Source: JACVRW01 sp034664125
GTDB lineage: Bacteria; Actinomycetota; Thermoleophilia; Solirubrobacterales; Thermoleophilaceae
NCBI GenBank assembly: GCA_034664125.1
Contig: JAXDIG010000058.1
Location: 82,187-146,186 of the forward strand
Direction: 5' to 3'
Length of the DNA stretch: 64,000 bases
Notes under the pieces: model-generated
The model's database searches: none
Told to the model about the DNA's origin: nothing
Seen by the model: only the letters and a program-made list of their open reading frames with translations
Translations under genes and position numbers: made by a program
In this document: positions 7,273 through 17,079 of the stretch, in pieces
Numbering within the stretch: position 1 is the first letter of the stretch
Layout: every line of letters begins with the position of its first letter

Positions 7273-7369
7273 CCGTCCGTCGTCGGTCGACCGGCGGCTC
7301 TTTGACCTCGCTCCGGCGCGGCATCCGACTCCGTCGGCTACTCCCGCGGAGGTACCGAAGGAGTCGCCC
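7273..7369 (-). promoter_or_regulatory. duplicated upstream element, copy B (before Ohr)
   Basis: Counterpart of the block at 6394-6491. It ends 55 bases upstream of the Ohr start codon. It includes the near-palindrome CTCCCGCGGAG at 7341-7351, the clearer of the two inverted repeats, and a stretch ending in GTCGCCC. I suggest a promoter with a regulator site responding to oxidative or envelope stress; the regulator is not identified. Confidence 0.55.
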
Positions 7370-7424
7370 TGGGGCCGAACGACGCCCAGGCGGACTCGGC
7401 GCAAGTTCTTCGGCCGCCCGCCGG

Positions 7425-7481
7425 TGTCTTGTAGCTCAGCGGCGTTGAACCGTTACGCGGCTCACGCCAGGGTGCTCGGCC
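7425..7481 (+). promoter_or_regulatory. conserved leader upstream of TadG-like fusion gene (copy B)
   Basis: Ungapped 63-position match (46 identities, including the ATGACC start) to the leader at 2513-2575. The central GGCGTTGA block is invariant. Its flanking stem is kept as CGG/CCG with one pair changed, and one pair of the second stem is swapped from C-G to G-C. Both copies precede genes whose products start with a Tad-type membrane segment, suggesting coordinated expression of the dispersed surface genes. Confidence 0.5.
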
Positions 7482-8849
7482 ATGACCACGAACGGCCGTC
7501 GCTCGAAGCCCGCACTGCGGCCGCGCGTGCAGGGGTCGCGCCAGTCGGGCCAGGCGTCTGTGCTCATGCTCGGTGTGATCGCCGCGGTTCTGGCCGGTGT
7601 GCTGGTGCTCTTCGGCTTCGGGCAGGCGCTCGGCGCGCGCGGTCATAGTCAGCGGGCGGCCGATCTAGCCGCGATCTCCGCGGCGCAGGTGATGCGGCGC
7701 GACTTCCGCGGCTGTTCGAGCCCGCCTTTCTCGCCGACGGGGTTCCGAACCCGCGGCACCTGTCGAACGCCGCGTATCTGTCGCGCGCTCGCGCCGGCGC
7801 GGTGCGCGGCGCCCGTCGCAACGGCGTGGCGCCGCCCGGCGTGCGCGTGGCCTTCGAGCGGGCGGACTTCGCGCCCACGCGCGTGACGGTCGCCGTGGTC
7901 GAGCAGACCGACGTGAGGCTTCCCGGCGAGCGGCGGCACCCGATCGAGGTCCAGGCCCGCGCGACGGCCGAGGTCGTGGCCGGCGCGGACGGTTTCGGGA
8001 TGCCGACGCAGGCCAGCGGGAGCGGCTACGACGGCCCGCTCGCCTATCGCCAGGGCAAGCCGATGCGTCCCGACGTGGCCGTCGCCTTCGATCGCATGGC
8101 GGCGGCCGCGCACAGCGAGGCCCGGCTGGCGCTGCTGGTCACGTCGGGCTACCGCTCGGACGCCGAGCAGGCAAAGCTCTTCGCCGCCCATCCAGATCCG
8201 AAGTGGGTGGCGCCGCCGGGCCAGAGCCTGCACCGATATGGCACCGAACTCGACCTAGGACCGCCGTCGGCCTATGGCTGGCTCGCGGCCAACGCCGGCC
8301 GATTCGGGTTCGTGAAGAGGTATCAATGGGAGCCCTGGCACTTCGGCTACACGCTCAACGCCGGGTCGACGTCGGTCGGCTTCGGCGGGGCCGGGGAGCA
8401 CGGCGGCGGAGCGCTCCCGGCGTTCGTCCCGGCGGTCTACCACGACGTGATCGCCCGCGCGGCTCAGCGCTGGAACGTGGGCGCGGCGCTGCTGGCGGCG
8501 CAGCTCTACGTCGAGTCGGGCTTCAACCCGCTCGCCCGCAGTCCGGCGGGCGCCGAGGGCATCGCCCAGTTCATGCCCGGCACCGCCGCCGCGGGATGGG
8601 CGGCCGGACCCGTTCGACGCCCCCGCCGCGATCGACGCGCAAGCGCATCTGATGCGCGATCTGCTGCGCAGGTTCGGCTCGGGTCCGCTCGCGCTCGCCG
8701 CCTACAACGCGGGCATGGGCGCCGTGGCGGGTTGCATGTGCGTCCCGCCATTTTCGGAAACGCAGGCGTACGTGGCGAGGATCCTCGGCCTGCTGGGTGG
8801 CGCCGGCGACGTTGCCGCGCCCAGTTTGGAGGTGCGACTGGTGGAGTGA
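7482..8849 (+). pseudogene. TadG-like anchor + M15 peptidase + lytic transglycosylase, reading frame broken
   Basis: Read through frame changes, this encodes one protein of about 455 residues. First comes a TadE/G-like anchor (GQASVLMLGV, one membrane helix, HSQRAADLAAISAAQ). Next is a D-Ala-D-Ala carboxypeptidase domain of the M15/VanY type with SLHRYGTELDLG (SxHxxGxxxD zinc motif) and EPWHFGY. Last is an SLT-type lytic transglycosylase domain with the catalytic Glu in YVESGFNP, then GIAQFMPGTA and LALAAYNAGMGAV. The frame shifts near 7708 (one missing C restores it) and twice near 8595-8615, in G/C-rich runs. All motifs are intact, so sequencing errors are at least as likely as a dead gene. 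The product would cleave peptidoglycan at the outer face. Confidence 0.6.
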
Positions 8850-8915
8850 GCCGGTCCGGGCCGGGTATCCCTCAGGAACAAACCGAATCCCACTCACTCA
8901 GGAGGGAACACACCC

Positions 8916-9152
8916 ATGGCCACCAGCGAGGCCGAAACCGGTCAGATCACCGGCACGAAGGACAAGGACTACAACATCATCTGGTTCACCGAGCAGTGCC
9001 TCTCCAACACGCTGCGTCTCGAGACGTATCGCAAGGACGCCGAGCGCGACGGCGACTCGGACCTGGCGGAATTCTTCAAGCGCGCCCAGGAGGCGAGCCG
9101 CAAGGGCGCCGAGCAGGGCAAGGACCTGCTCCGCAAGCGTCTGGCCGGCTAA
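8916..9152 (+). CDS. small helical protein, unknown function
   Basis: A 78-residue acidic, almost entirely helical protein (two long helices, about residues 18-45 and 48-75), with the segment YNIIWFTEQCLSNTLRLETY followed by an Asp-rich turn and EFFKRAQEASRKGAEQGKDL. The shape recalls short ferritin-like or stress proteins of actinobacteria, but no metal-binding ExxH motif is visible. A strong ribosome-binding site (AGGAGGG) precedes the ATG, and a good terminator follows, so it is probably a well-expressed single gene. Confidence 0.6.
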   Translation: MATSEAETGQITGTKDKDYNIIWFTEQCLSNTLRLETYRKDAERDGDSDLAEFFKRAQEASRKGAEQGKDLLRKRLAG

Positions 9153-9172
9153 ACGACCCGAGCCGCCAGGCA

Positions 9173-9205
9173 GGCAGCCGCTCGAAGGGGCGGCTGCCGT
9201 CGTTC
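9173..9205 (+). terminator. hairpin terminator
   Basis: A perfect 8-bp stem (GGCAGCCG at 9173-9180 with CGGCTGCC at 9191-9198), ten-base loop, followed by GTCGTTCT. It lies 20 bases after the small helical protein gene and before the GTG of the next gene. Confidence 0.6.
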
Positions 9206-9219
9206 TATCCTCCGGCGCC

Positions 9220-9897
9220 GTGTCAGCCGCCCCGCAGCAACTGGCCGACGGCCTCTGGCGCTGGACCGCGCGCCACCCCGACTGGCACCCCGGTGAGTTC
9301 GGCAGCGAGGTCGCGTCGTTCGCCCTGCGGGCCGGCCACGAAACCGTCCTGGTCGACCCGCTGCTCCCGCCCGACCCGGACTCCGTGCTCGACCTGATCG
9401 AGCAACAGCTCGGCGAGCGCCTCGCGATCCTGATCACGATCCCCTACCACGTGCGCAGCTCGGAGCAGATCCGCGATCGCTTCGGGAGGCAGGTGGAAAC
9501 CACCATCTGGGGCCACCGGGCCTGCCGCAAGCGCCTGGGCGACCCGGCCGGCTTCCGCGCCTTCGAGCCAGGCGACGAGCTGCCGGCGGAGGCGTCCGCC
9601 CACCGGATCGGCAAGCCGCGGCGCTTCGATACGCCGTTGCACCTGCCGAGCCACCGCGCACTGGCGTTCGGCGATGCCGTGGCGGAGGTGGACGGGGCCC
9701 TGCGCGTGTGGTCGGAGCGCAGGGTTGACGCCGACGTCAGCAGCTTCTCCCGCGAGCGCTTCAACCCGACCCTCGAGCCGCTGCTCGAGCTGGACTTCGA
9801 CCGCGTGCTGGTCACGCACGGGCAACCGGTCCTCGAGGGCGGCCCGGCCAAGCTCGCGGCCGCGCTGCGCGCCGAGCCCTGGTACCACCACGCCTAG
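9220..9897 (+). CDS. metallo-beta-lactamase-fold protein lacking the canonical HxHxDH motif
   Basis: A 225-residue protein with the strand pattern of the metallo-beta-lactamase fold: an N-terminal GLWRWTARHP, SFALRAGHETVLVDPLLP (the usual NxYLV..ID region), the LPSHRALAFGDAVAEVDG strand typical of late fold strands, and VLVTHGQPV near the end. The metal-binding HxHxDH loop is absent; ITIPYHVRSSEQIRDR stands in its place. It may be a non-metallic or single-metal relative. GTG is chosen because it directly precedes the conserved start and follows a terminator. Substrate unknown. Confidence 0.5.
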   Translation: MSAAPQQLADGLWRWTARHPDWHPGEFGSEVASFALRAGHETVLVDPLLPPDPDSVLDLIEQQLGERLAILITIPYHVRSSEQIRDRFGRQVETTIWGHRACRKRLGDPAGFRAFEPGDELPAEASAHRIGKPRRFDTPLHLPSHRALAFGDAVAEVDGALRVWSERRVDADVSSFSRERFNPTLEPLLELDFDRVLVTHGQPVLEGGPAKLAAALRAEPWYHHA

Positions 9898-9910
9898 CCG
9901 GGCGGGCAGC

Positions 9911-10768
9911 TCAGCCGAACACCGGCTCCTCCGCATCCGGGAACAGCTCCGGCAGCCCGTCGCTGACCCGGTCGGTGAACCGCGCCGGCCGCTTCTCCAG
10001 AAACGAGGTGACGCCCTCGTGCGCGTCGGCGGACTGGCCGCGGGCGAACATCGCCCGCGAGTCGGCCCGGTGGGCCTCCATCGGGTGCGCGGCTCCGAGC
10101 ATCGTCCACATCAGGCGGCGCGCCAGCGCCACGGACACCGGCGCCGTGTTGTCGGCGATCTCCAGCGCCAGGGCCCGCGCTGCCTGCAGTACCTCGCCGG
10201 CCGGGTGCACGCTGCGCACCAGGCCGCCGGCCAGGGCCTCCTCCGGGGTGAACACGCGCCCTGTCTCCACCCATTCCAGCGCCTGGGAGATCCCCACGAT
10301 CCGCGGCAGGAACCAGCTCGAGCAGGCCTCCGGCACGATCCCGCGCCGCGCGAACACGAACCCGATCTTCGAGCCCGCTCCGGCGAGCCGCACGTCCATC
10401 GGCAGCGTCATCGTGATCCCCACGCCCACCGCCGGCCCGTTGATCGCCGCGATCACCGGCTTCGACGACTCGAAGATGCGCAGCACCACCTGCCCCCCGC
10501 CGTCACGGGGCACCGGCGCGTCGCCGGCGTCCCGCTCGCGCCAGTCGAACGTGTCTCCGCCGCCGCCGAGGTCGGCGCCGGCGCAGAACGCGCGCCCCTC
10601 GCCGGTCACCACGACCGCGCGGACCTCGTCGTCGGCGTCGGCCGCGTCGAACGCCTCGATCAGCTCGCGCTGCATCGTCGGCGTGAACGCGTTGAGCCGG
10701 TCGGGTCGGTTCAGCGTGATCGTGAGCACGCGGTCGGCCACCTCGTAGCGGATCTCCTGGAAGTTCAT
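9911..10768 (-). CDS. enoyl-CoA hydratase/isomerase family protein
   Basis: A 285-residue crotonase-fold enzyme, probably hydrating an enoyl-CoA in fatty-acid or aromatic degradation. Visible features are the N-terminal VADRVLTITLNRPDRLNAF, the oxyanion-hole segment GRAFCAGADLGGGG, and the second conserved region SKPVIAAINGPAVGVGITMT. The usual catalytic Glu positions fall near FARRGIVPEACSSWFLPRIV, whose EACSSWFLPR is typical of one actinobacterial hydratase branch. It is convergent with the upstream gene and divergent from the MaoC gene, so a regulatory region probably lies between 10769 and 10809. Confidence 0.85.
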   Translation of the reverse strand: MNFQEIRYEVADRVLTITLNRPDRLNAFTPTMQRELIEAFDAADADDEVRAVVVTGEGRAFCAGADLGGGGDTFDWRERDAGDAPVPRDGGGQVVLRIFESSKPVIAAINGPAVGVGITMTLPMDVRLAGAGSKIGFVFARRGIVPEACSSWFLPRIVGISQALEWVETGRVFTPEEALAGGLVRSVHPAGEVLQAARALALEIADNTAPVSVALARRLMWTMLGAAHPMEAHRADSRAMFARGQSADAHEGVTSFLEKRPARFTDRVSDGLPELFPDAEEPVFG

Positions 10769-10809
10769 ACGCGCAGCCTAGGCGGCGCGCCAGGGTAGGC
10801 TCCGCAGCC

Positions 10810-11271
10810 ATGACGACCACAGTGAACGGCATTGACGAGGTGCGCGGGCTCGTCGGGCAGACCCTCGGCCCGAGCGACTGGCGCGAGGTCACCCAGGAGG
10901 ACATCGACAAGTTCGCCGAACTGTCCGGGGACGACCAGTGGATCCACGTGGACATCGAGCGCGCCAAGACCGAGAGCCCCTTCGGCACGACCATCGCGCA
11001 CGGCGACCTCACCCTGTCGATGATCGACGGCTTCCGGCCCCAGCTGTTCGAGTCGACCGGCTTCAAGCTGGGCGTGAACTACGGCTGGAACAAGATCCGC
11101 TTCCCCGCGCCGGTGCCGTCCGGCAGCCGCATCCGCGCGAGCGTCGAAACCGTCTCCGTCGACGACGTGGGCAACGGCTGGCACCAGGTCGTCTACAAGT
11201 GGACGGTCGAGGTGGAGGGCTCCGAGAAGCCCTGCTGCGTGGCCGAGTCCGTCGTGCGCCTGCTCGCCTGA
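10810..11271 (+). CDS. MaoC-family enoyl-CoA hydratase
   Basis: A 153-residue hot-dog fold protein of the (R)-specific enoyl-CoA hydratase type. The hydratase 2 motif is present: DDQWIHVDIERAK followed by SPFGTTIAHGDLTLSM, with the catalytic Asp and His expected in the first stretch. It probably hydrates trans-2-enoyl-CoA to (R)-3-hydroxyacyl-CoA. It is transcribed divergently from a crotonase-type hydratase, so the pair may serve one acyl-CoA pathway. uvrC begins 38 bases downstream on the same strand but is unrelated in function. Confidence 0.85.
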   Translation: MTTTVNGIDEVRGLVGQTLGPSDWREVTQEDIDKFAELSGDDQWIHVDIERAKTESPFGTTIAHGDLTLSMIDGFRPQLFESTGFKLGVNYGWNKIRFPAPVPSGSRIRASVETVSVDDVGNGWHQVVYKWTVEVEGSEKPCCVAESVVRLLA

Positions 11272-11308
11272 GCAGCGCCGACGCCCGCGCCGCATATCCT
11301 CGGTCGGA

Positions 11309-13171
11309 GTGCCCACGACCGAGATCGAGAGCCGCGAGGAGCGGCTGAAGGAGCAGCGCCGCGCGCTGCCGGACGCCCCTGGCGTCTATCTGTTCCGCGA
11401 CGCCAAGCGCAAGGTCCTCTACGTGGGGAAGGCGCTCTCGATCCGCAAGCGCGTGTCGGGCCACTTCGGCAGGCCGCGCGCCGACATGGTCGCGCACGTG
11501 CACGACATCGAGTTCATCGCCACCGAAACCGAGGCGGAGGCGCTGCTCGCCGAGCAGGAGTTCATCAAGCGCCACCGGCCGGTCTTCAACGTCCGCCTGC
11601 GCGACGACAAGTCGTACCCGTACATCGGGATCAGCCTGGACGAGGACTACCCGCGCATCTATTTCACGCGGGAGCGCCACAGGCGTGGCCGGGTCTACTT
11701 CGGCCCGTTCAGCAACGCCAAGCGCGTGCGCGAGACGCTCGACCTGCTGGGCAAGGTCTTCCAGTACCGGACCTGCGACGGCCCCGAGCCCGGCCGCGCC
11801 AGCGGTAGCCCCTGCCTCGACTACTTCATCAAGCGCTGCCAGGCCCCCTGCGTCGGCTACATCTCCAAGGAGGAGTACCGCGCCAACGTCGACACGATCA
11901 TCGACTTCCTGTCCGGTCGTTACCGCCAGATCGAGCGCGCGCTCGACCAGGGGATGAAGAAGGCGGCCGGGGAGCAGGACTACGAGCAGGCGGCGCTCCT
12001 GCGCAACCGGCTGAAGGCGGTCCGCAGCCTGCTCGAGCGCCAGCGCATCGCCAACGAGGCGGTCGGCACGCTCGACGCGATCGGCGTGGCGGCCGAGGGC
12101 GCCGACGCCAACGCGCAGGTGTTCCAGGTGCGCGACGGCGTGCTCCAGGACCGCCAGAGCTTCTACCTCGAGAACGCCGCCCGCCGCGACGAGGGCGAGG
12201 TGGCCGAGGAGTTCGTCCTGCAGTACTACGCGAGCGCGATCGCCGTGCCGCCCCAGGTGATCGTGCCGCGCGCGGTGGCCGCCACGGGCACGCTGTCCGC
12301 GGCGCTCGCCGAGCGCCGCGGCGCACCCGTGGAGGTCAGGCACGCCGAGCGCGGCGACAAGCGGCGCATCCTCGAGCTGGCCGAGCGCAACGCCCGGCTC
12401 GCGCTCGACCAGGACCGGCTGCGCTCGGAGCACCGCCGCTCGCAGCGCATCGAGGCGCTCAGCCGCCTCCAGCGTGCGCTCAGGATGGACGCGATCCCCA
12501 TGCGGATCGAGTGCTTCGACATCTCCAACCTGATGGGCGCGCACACGGTCGCCTCGATGGTCGTGTTCGAGGGCGGCGCGGCCAAGAAGTCGGACTACCG
12601 CCGCTTCGGCATCCGCGGGGCCGTTCAAGATGACTTCGCGGCCATGGCGGAGGTGCTCTCACGGCGGATGGCGCAGTACGTCGCCCAGCGCGAGCGCAGT
12701 CCGCACGACAAGGAGTTCGACGAGAGCTTCGCGTCGCTGCCAGCGCTGATCGTGATCGACGGCGGCAAGGGCCAGCTGTCCGCGGGCCTCAAGGAGCTGG
12801 GCCCGTTCCGCGACCTGGGCGTGACGGTGGTCAGCCTCGCGAAGCGGATCGAGGAGGTGTTCGTGCCCGGCGACCCGGCACCGCTGCGCCTCGCCCACGA
12901 CACGCCCGAGCTGCAACTGCTCCAGCGCGCCCGCGACGAGGCGCACCGGTTCGCGATCGAGTTCCACCGCGGCCGGCGCGACAAGGCGATGACGCGTTCG
13001 GTGCTCGACGACCTGCCCGGCGTCGGCCCGGCGCGCAAGCGCAGCATCCTGCACCACTTCGGCTCGCCCGAGCGCTTCCTGGCCGCCAGCCGCGACGAGC
13101 TCGAATCGGTGCCCGGGCTGCCTCAGAAGGTGGCCCGGGACGTCCACGCCTACGTGAACAAGATCCGATGA
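11309..13171 (+). CDS. uvrC: excinuclease ABC subunit C
   Basis: A 620-residue UvrC, which makes both incisions around DNA lesions in nucleotide excision repair with UvrA and UvrB. Domains in order: GIY-YIG nuclease at the N-terminus (GVYLFRDAKRKVLYVGKA), a cysteine-bearing middle (CLDYFIKRCQAPCVGYISKE), the UVR domain near residue 220 (KKAAGEQDYEQAALLRNRLK), the RNase H-like endonuclease domain (MRIECFDISNLMGAHTVASM, then IVIDGGKGQLSA), and a C-terminal double helix-hairpin-helix (LDDLPGVGPARKRSILHHFG). Start is GTG. The stop overlaps the rapZ start as ATGA, the classical actinobacterial uvrC-rapZ arrangement. Confidence 0.97.
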   Translation: MPTTEIESREERLKEQRRALPDAPGVYLFRDAKRKVLYVGKALSIRKRVSGHFGRPRADMVAHVHDIEFIATETEAEALLAEQEFIKRHRPVFNVRLRDDKSYPYIGISLDEDYPRIYFTRERHRRGRVYFGPFSNAKRVRETLDLLGKVFQYRTCDGPEPGRASGSPCLDYFIKRCQAPCVGYISKEEYRANVDTIIDFLSGRYRQIERALDQGMKKAAGEQDYEQAALLRNRLKAVRSLLERQRIANEAVGTLDAIGVAAEGADANAQVFQVRDGVLQDRQSFYLENAARRDEGEVAEEFVLQYYASAIAVPPQVIVPRAVAATGTLSAALAERRGAPVEVRHAERGDKRRILELAERNARLALDQDRLRSEHRRSQRIEALSRLQRALRMDAIPMRIECFDISNLMGAHTVASMVVFEGGAAKKSDYRRFGIRGAVQDDFAAMAEVLSRRMAQYVAQRERSPHDKEFDESFASLPALIVIDGGKGQLSAGLKELGPFRDLGVTVVSLAKRIEEVFVPGDPAPLRLAHDTPELQLLQRARDEAHRFAIEFHRGRRDKAMTRSVLDDLPGVGPARKRSILHHFGSPERFLAASRDELESVPGLPQKVARDVHAYVNKIR

Positions 13172-14046
13172 TCCAGGACTTCGTCGTCATCACGGGGTTC
13201 AGCGGCGCCGGCAAGTCGCAGGCGATGGCCACGTTCGAGGACGCCGGGTACTTCTGCGTCGACAACCTGCCGCCGGAGATGATCGGCTCGCTGGCCGACC
13301 TGTTCGGCCACGAGGGCAGCAAGGTGGAGCGCGCCGCGGTGGCCTCCGACACGCGCGGGGGCGGCTACTTCGAGAGCCTGGTGAAGGTGCTCGAGGAGCT
13401 CGAGCGAGGCGGGGTGCCCTTCCGGCTGCTGTTCCTCGAGGCCAGCGATCCGGTTCTGATCAACCGCTTCAAGGAGACGCGCCGGCGCCACCCGCTCGCC
13501 GACGGCGGCTCGGTGGAGGCCGCCATCCGCGACGAGCGCGACGTGCTCGAGCCGCTGAAGGAGCGCGCTGACGTCTCGATCGACACCTCGGACCTGTCCG
13601 CGGCCAGGCTGCGCAAGGTCGTGGCGGACAAGATGCTCCCGCGCGGGAAGATCGGCCGGCTGGCTGTCACCTTCCTGACCTTCGGCTTCAAGCACGGCAC
13701 CCCGCGCGACGCCGACCTCAGCTTCGACGTCCGCTTCCTGCCCAACCCGCACTACGAGGCCGAGCTGCGCGACCTCAACGGCCTCGACGACGCCGTGATC
13801 GACTACGTCGAGGGCTCCGACGGCATCGAGGAGTTCTACGAGAACCTCACGCCGCTGCTCGACTACCTGCTGCCGAAGTACGAGCAGGAGGGCAAGTCGC
13901 ACCTCACCGTCGGCATCGGCTGCACCGGCGGCAGGCACCGCTCGGTGGTGATCGCCGAGCACCTCGCGCGGCTATACGCGGCGCGCGGAGATCTGCTCGT
14001 CGACGTCGTCCACCGTGACGTGCAGAAGCCGCCGCGGCGGCCCTGA
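13168..14046 (+). CDS. rapZ: RNase adapter / nucleotide-binding protein RapZ
   Basis: A 292-residue P-loop protein of the RapZ (YvcJ) family. Walker A is GFSGAGKSQAM at residues 10-20. The family's Asp-Asn segment follows (CVDNLPPEMI), and the C-terminal domain carries IGCTGGRHRSVVIAEHL, the conserved region. In enterobacteria RapZ guides decay of GlmZ RNA in amino-sugar control; in Gram-positives the role is less clear. It is translationally coupled to uvrC. In many actinobacteria yvcK and whiA follow it; here gap follows directly after 43 bases. Confidence 0.93.
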   Translation: MIQDFVVITGFSGAGKSQAMATFEDAGYFCVDNLPPEMIGSLADLFGHEGSKVERAAVASDTRGGGYFESLVKVLEELERGGVPFRLLFLEASDPVLINRFKETRRRHPLADGGSVEAAIRDERDVLEPLKERADVSIDTSDLSAARLRKVVADKMLPRGKIGRLAVTFLTFGFKHGTPRDADLSFDVRFLPNPHYEAELRDLNGLDDAVIDYVEGSDGIEEFYENLTPLLDYLLPKYEQEGKSHLTVGIGCTGGRHRSVVIAEHLARLYAARGDLLVDVVHRDVQKPPRRP

Positions 14047-14089
14047 GATAGATTCAGGCCGCCACCGACGACGAGAGAATGGAGCACAG

Positions 14090-15101
<1,012 letters not shown>

Positions 15102-15109
<8 letters not shown>

Positions 15110-16313
15110 GGCGGGCGCCACGACTGGATTTGGCAAGCGGACCGTCCGGGATCTGGAGATCGAGGAGGGCGAGCGCGTGCTCGCCCGGGTCGACTTCAAC
15201 GTGCCGCTCGAGGGCGGCCGGGTCGCGGACGACGCTCGCATCCGCGCCGCGCTGCCCACGATCGAGCTGCTGCTCGACCGCGGCGCGCGGCTGATCCTCT
15301 GCTCGCACCTGGGCCGGCCGAAGGGGCGCGATCCGGAGAGCTCGCTGAGGCCGGTTTCAGAGCGGCTCGGCGAGCTGATCGACACCACGGTGCTGCAGGC
15401 GCCCGAGGTGATCGGCCCCGAGGTGCGCCGCGGCGTCGACCGCCTGCCGCCGGGCGGCGTGCTGGTGCTGGAGAACACCCGCTGGGAGCGCGGCGAGACG
15501 GAGAACGACCCCGAGCTGGCGCGCGAGCTGGCGGCCCTGGCCGACGCGTATGTGAACGACGCCTTCGGCGCCGCGCACCGGGCGCACGCGTCCACTGCCG
15601 GCGTGGCGGAGTACCTGCGGCCGGCCGTGGCGGGTCTGCTGCTCGAGCGCGAGGTCACCACGCTGCGGGCCATCGTCGAGTCGCCCGAGCGGCCGCTCGT
15701 CGTCGTGCTCGGCGGGGCGAAGGTGTCCGACAAGATCGCGCTGATCGACAAGTTCCTCGACACGGCCGACGCGCTGCTGATCGGCGGGGCGATGTGCTTC
15801 AGCTTCTTCCGCGCGCAGGACATCCCGACGGGCGACTCGCTCGTGGAGGAGCAGGGCGTGGAGCTCGCCCGCAAGGCCCTGGCCAAGGCCGAGTCGTCCA
15901 ACTGCCGGCTGCTGCTGCCCACGGACCTCGTGCTGGGCGACCGCTTCGACGCGGACGCCGAGCGGCGCGAGCAGGACGGCACCGAGGTCCCGGACGGCTG
16001 GATGGGGCTCGACATCGGACCGCGCACCGCGGCGGCGTACGCCGAGGAGGTCGTCGGCGCCGGCACCGTGTTCTGGAACGGCCCGATGGGCGCGTTCGAG
16101 ATGGCGCCCTTCGCCGGCGGCACGCGGGCCGTGGCCGAGGCCGTGGCGCAAACCCCCGGCACGACCGTCGTGGGCGGCGGCGACTCGGCCGCCGCGCTCG
16201 CCCAGTTCGGGCTCGACGACGAGGTCGACCACCTCTCGACCGGCGGCGGCGCCGCCCTCGAGCTGCTCGAGGGCAAGCCGCTGCCGGGCGTGGAGGCGCT
16301 CGATGACGCCTGA
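15102..16313 (+). CDS. pgk: phosphoglycerate kinase
   Basis: A 403-residue monomeric kinase that transfers phosphate from 1,3-bisphosphoglycerate to ADP. Signature segments are RVDFNVPLEGGRVADDARI at the N-terminal substrate site, LILCSHLGRPKG, VLENTRWERGE, and the C-terminal nucleotide site TVVGGGDSAAALAQFG with LSTGGGAALELLEG. The TTG start overlapping gap gives a short N-terminal extension (about 15 residues) before the conserved region; an internal start cannot be excluded. The stop overlaps the tpiA start. Confidence 0.96.
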
Positions 16314-17079
16314 CGCCGCGCGCACCCCCGCCATCGTCGGCAACTGGAAGCTGTGGGGCACGCGGGCCCAGGCCGCGGACTACTGCGACCGCCTGCTCGC
16401 CCTGCTGCCCGACGAGGGGCGGCGGCCGGCGCAGGTCGGCATCTGCGCGCCGTTCACCTCGCTCGACGTGTGCGTGCAGAAGCTGAGCGGCAGCGGCGTG
16501 GGGGTGTACGCGCAGAACATGCACCAGGAGGAGTCCGGCGCGTTCACGGGCGAGGTGTCTGCGCCGATGCTCACCGAGATCGGGGTCGACGGCGTGGTGC
16601 TGGGCCACTCCGAGCGGCGCCAGTACTTCTGCGAAACCGACCGCGCGCTCCAGGAGAAGGTGGCGGTCGCGCTGGCCGCGGGGCTGCGGCCGATCCTCTG
16701 CGTCGGGGAGACGGAGGAGGAGCGCGACGCCGGCGAAACCGAGCGCAAGCTGCGCCACCAGGTGCAGGAGGGCCTCGAGAAGGTCGACTCTGAGCGGCTG
16801 GCCGACGTGACGATCGCCTACGAGCCGATCTGGGCGATCGGCACCGGCAAGGTCGCCACCCCCGAGATCGCCCAGGAGGCGATCGCCTTCGTGCGCGCGC
16901 TGGTCGGCGACCGCTCGAAGGAGGCCGCCGACCGGATCCGCGTGCTCTACGGAGGCAGCGTGAAGCCGGACAACGCCGCCGACATCCTCGCCGAGCCCGA
17001 CGTCGACGGCGCGCTGGTCGGGGGCGCGAGCCTCGACCCCGAGGGCTTCGCGCGCATCATCGCCGCCGCTTCGCCGTGA
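16303..17079 (+). CDS. tpiA: triosephosphate isomerase
   Basis: A 258-residue TIM-barrel enzyme interconverting dihydroxyacetone phosphate and glyceraldehyde-3-phosphate. The N-terminal GNWKLWGT contains the catalytic Lys, GVVLGHSERRQYF the catalytic His, and VTIAYEPIWAIGTGKVATPE the catalytic Glu and flexible loop 6. IRVLYGGSVKPDNAA is the phosphate-binding end. The second residue of the usual NWKM segment is Leu here (NWKLW). It overlaps both pgk and gpmI, so the four glycolytic genes form one coupled operon. Confidence 0.97.
   Translation: MTPDAARTPAIVGNWKLWGTRAQAADYCDRLLALLPDEGRRPAQVGICAPFTSLDVCVQKLSGSGVGVYAQNMHQEESGAFTGEVSAPMLTEIGVDGVVLGHSERRQYFCETDRALQEKVAVALAAGLRPILCVGETEEERDAGETERKLRHQVQEGLEKVDSERLADVTIAYEPIWAIGTGKVATPEIAQEAIAFVRALVGDRSKEAADRIRVLYGGSVKPDNAADILAEPDVDGALVGGASLDPEGFARIIAAASP

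Noticed and set aside
7433..7445. tRNA D-arm-like sequence TAGCTCAGCGG in the leader of the TadG-like gene
   Set aside because: No acceptor, anticodon or T-arm could be folded around it, and the similarity is better explained by the shared leader element.
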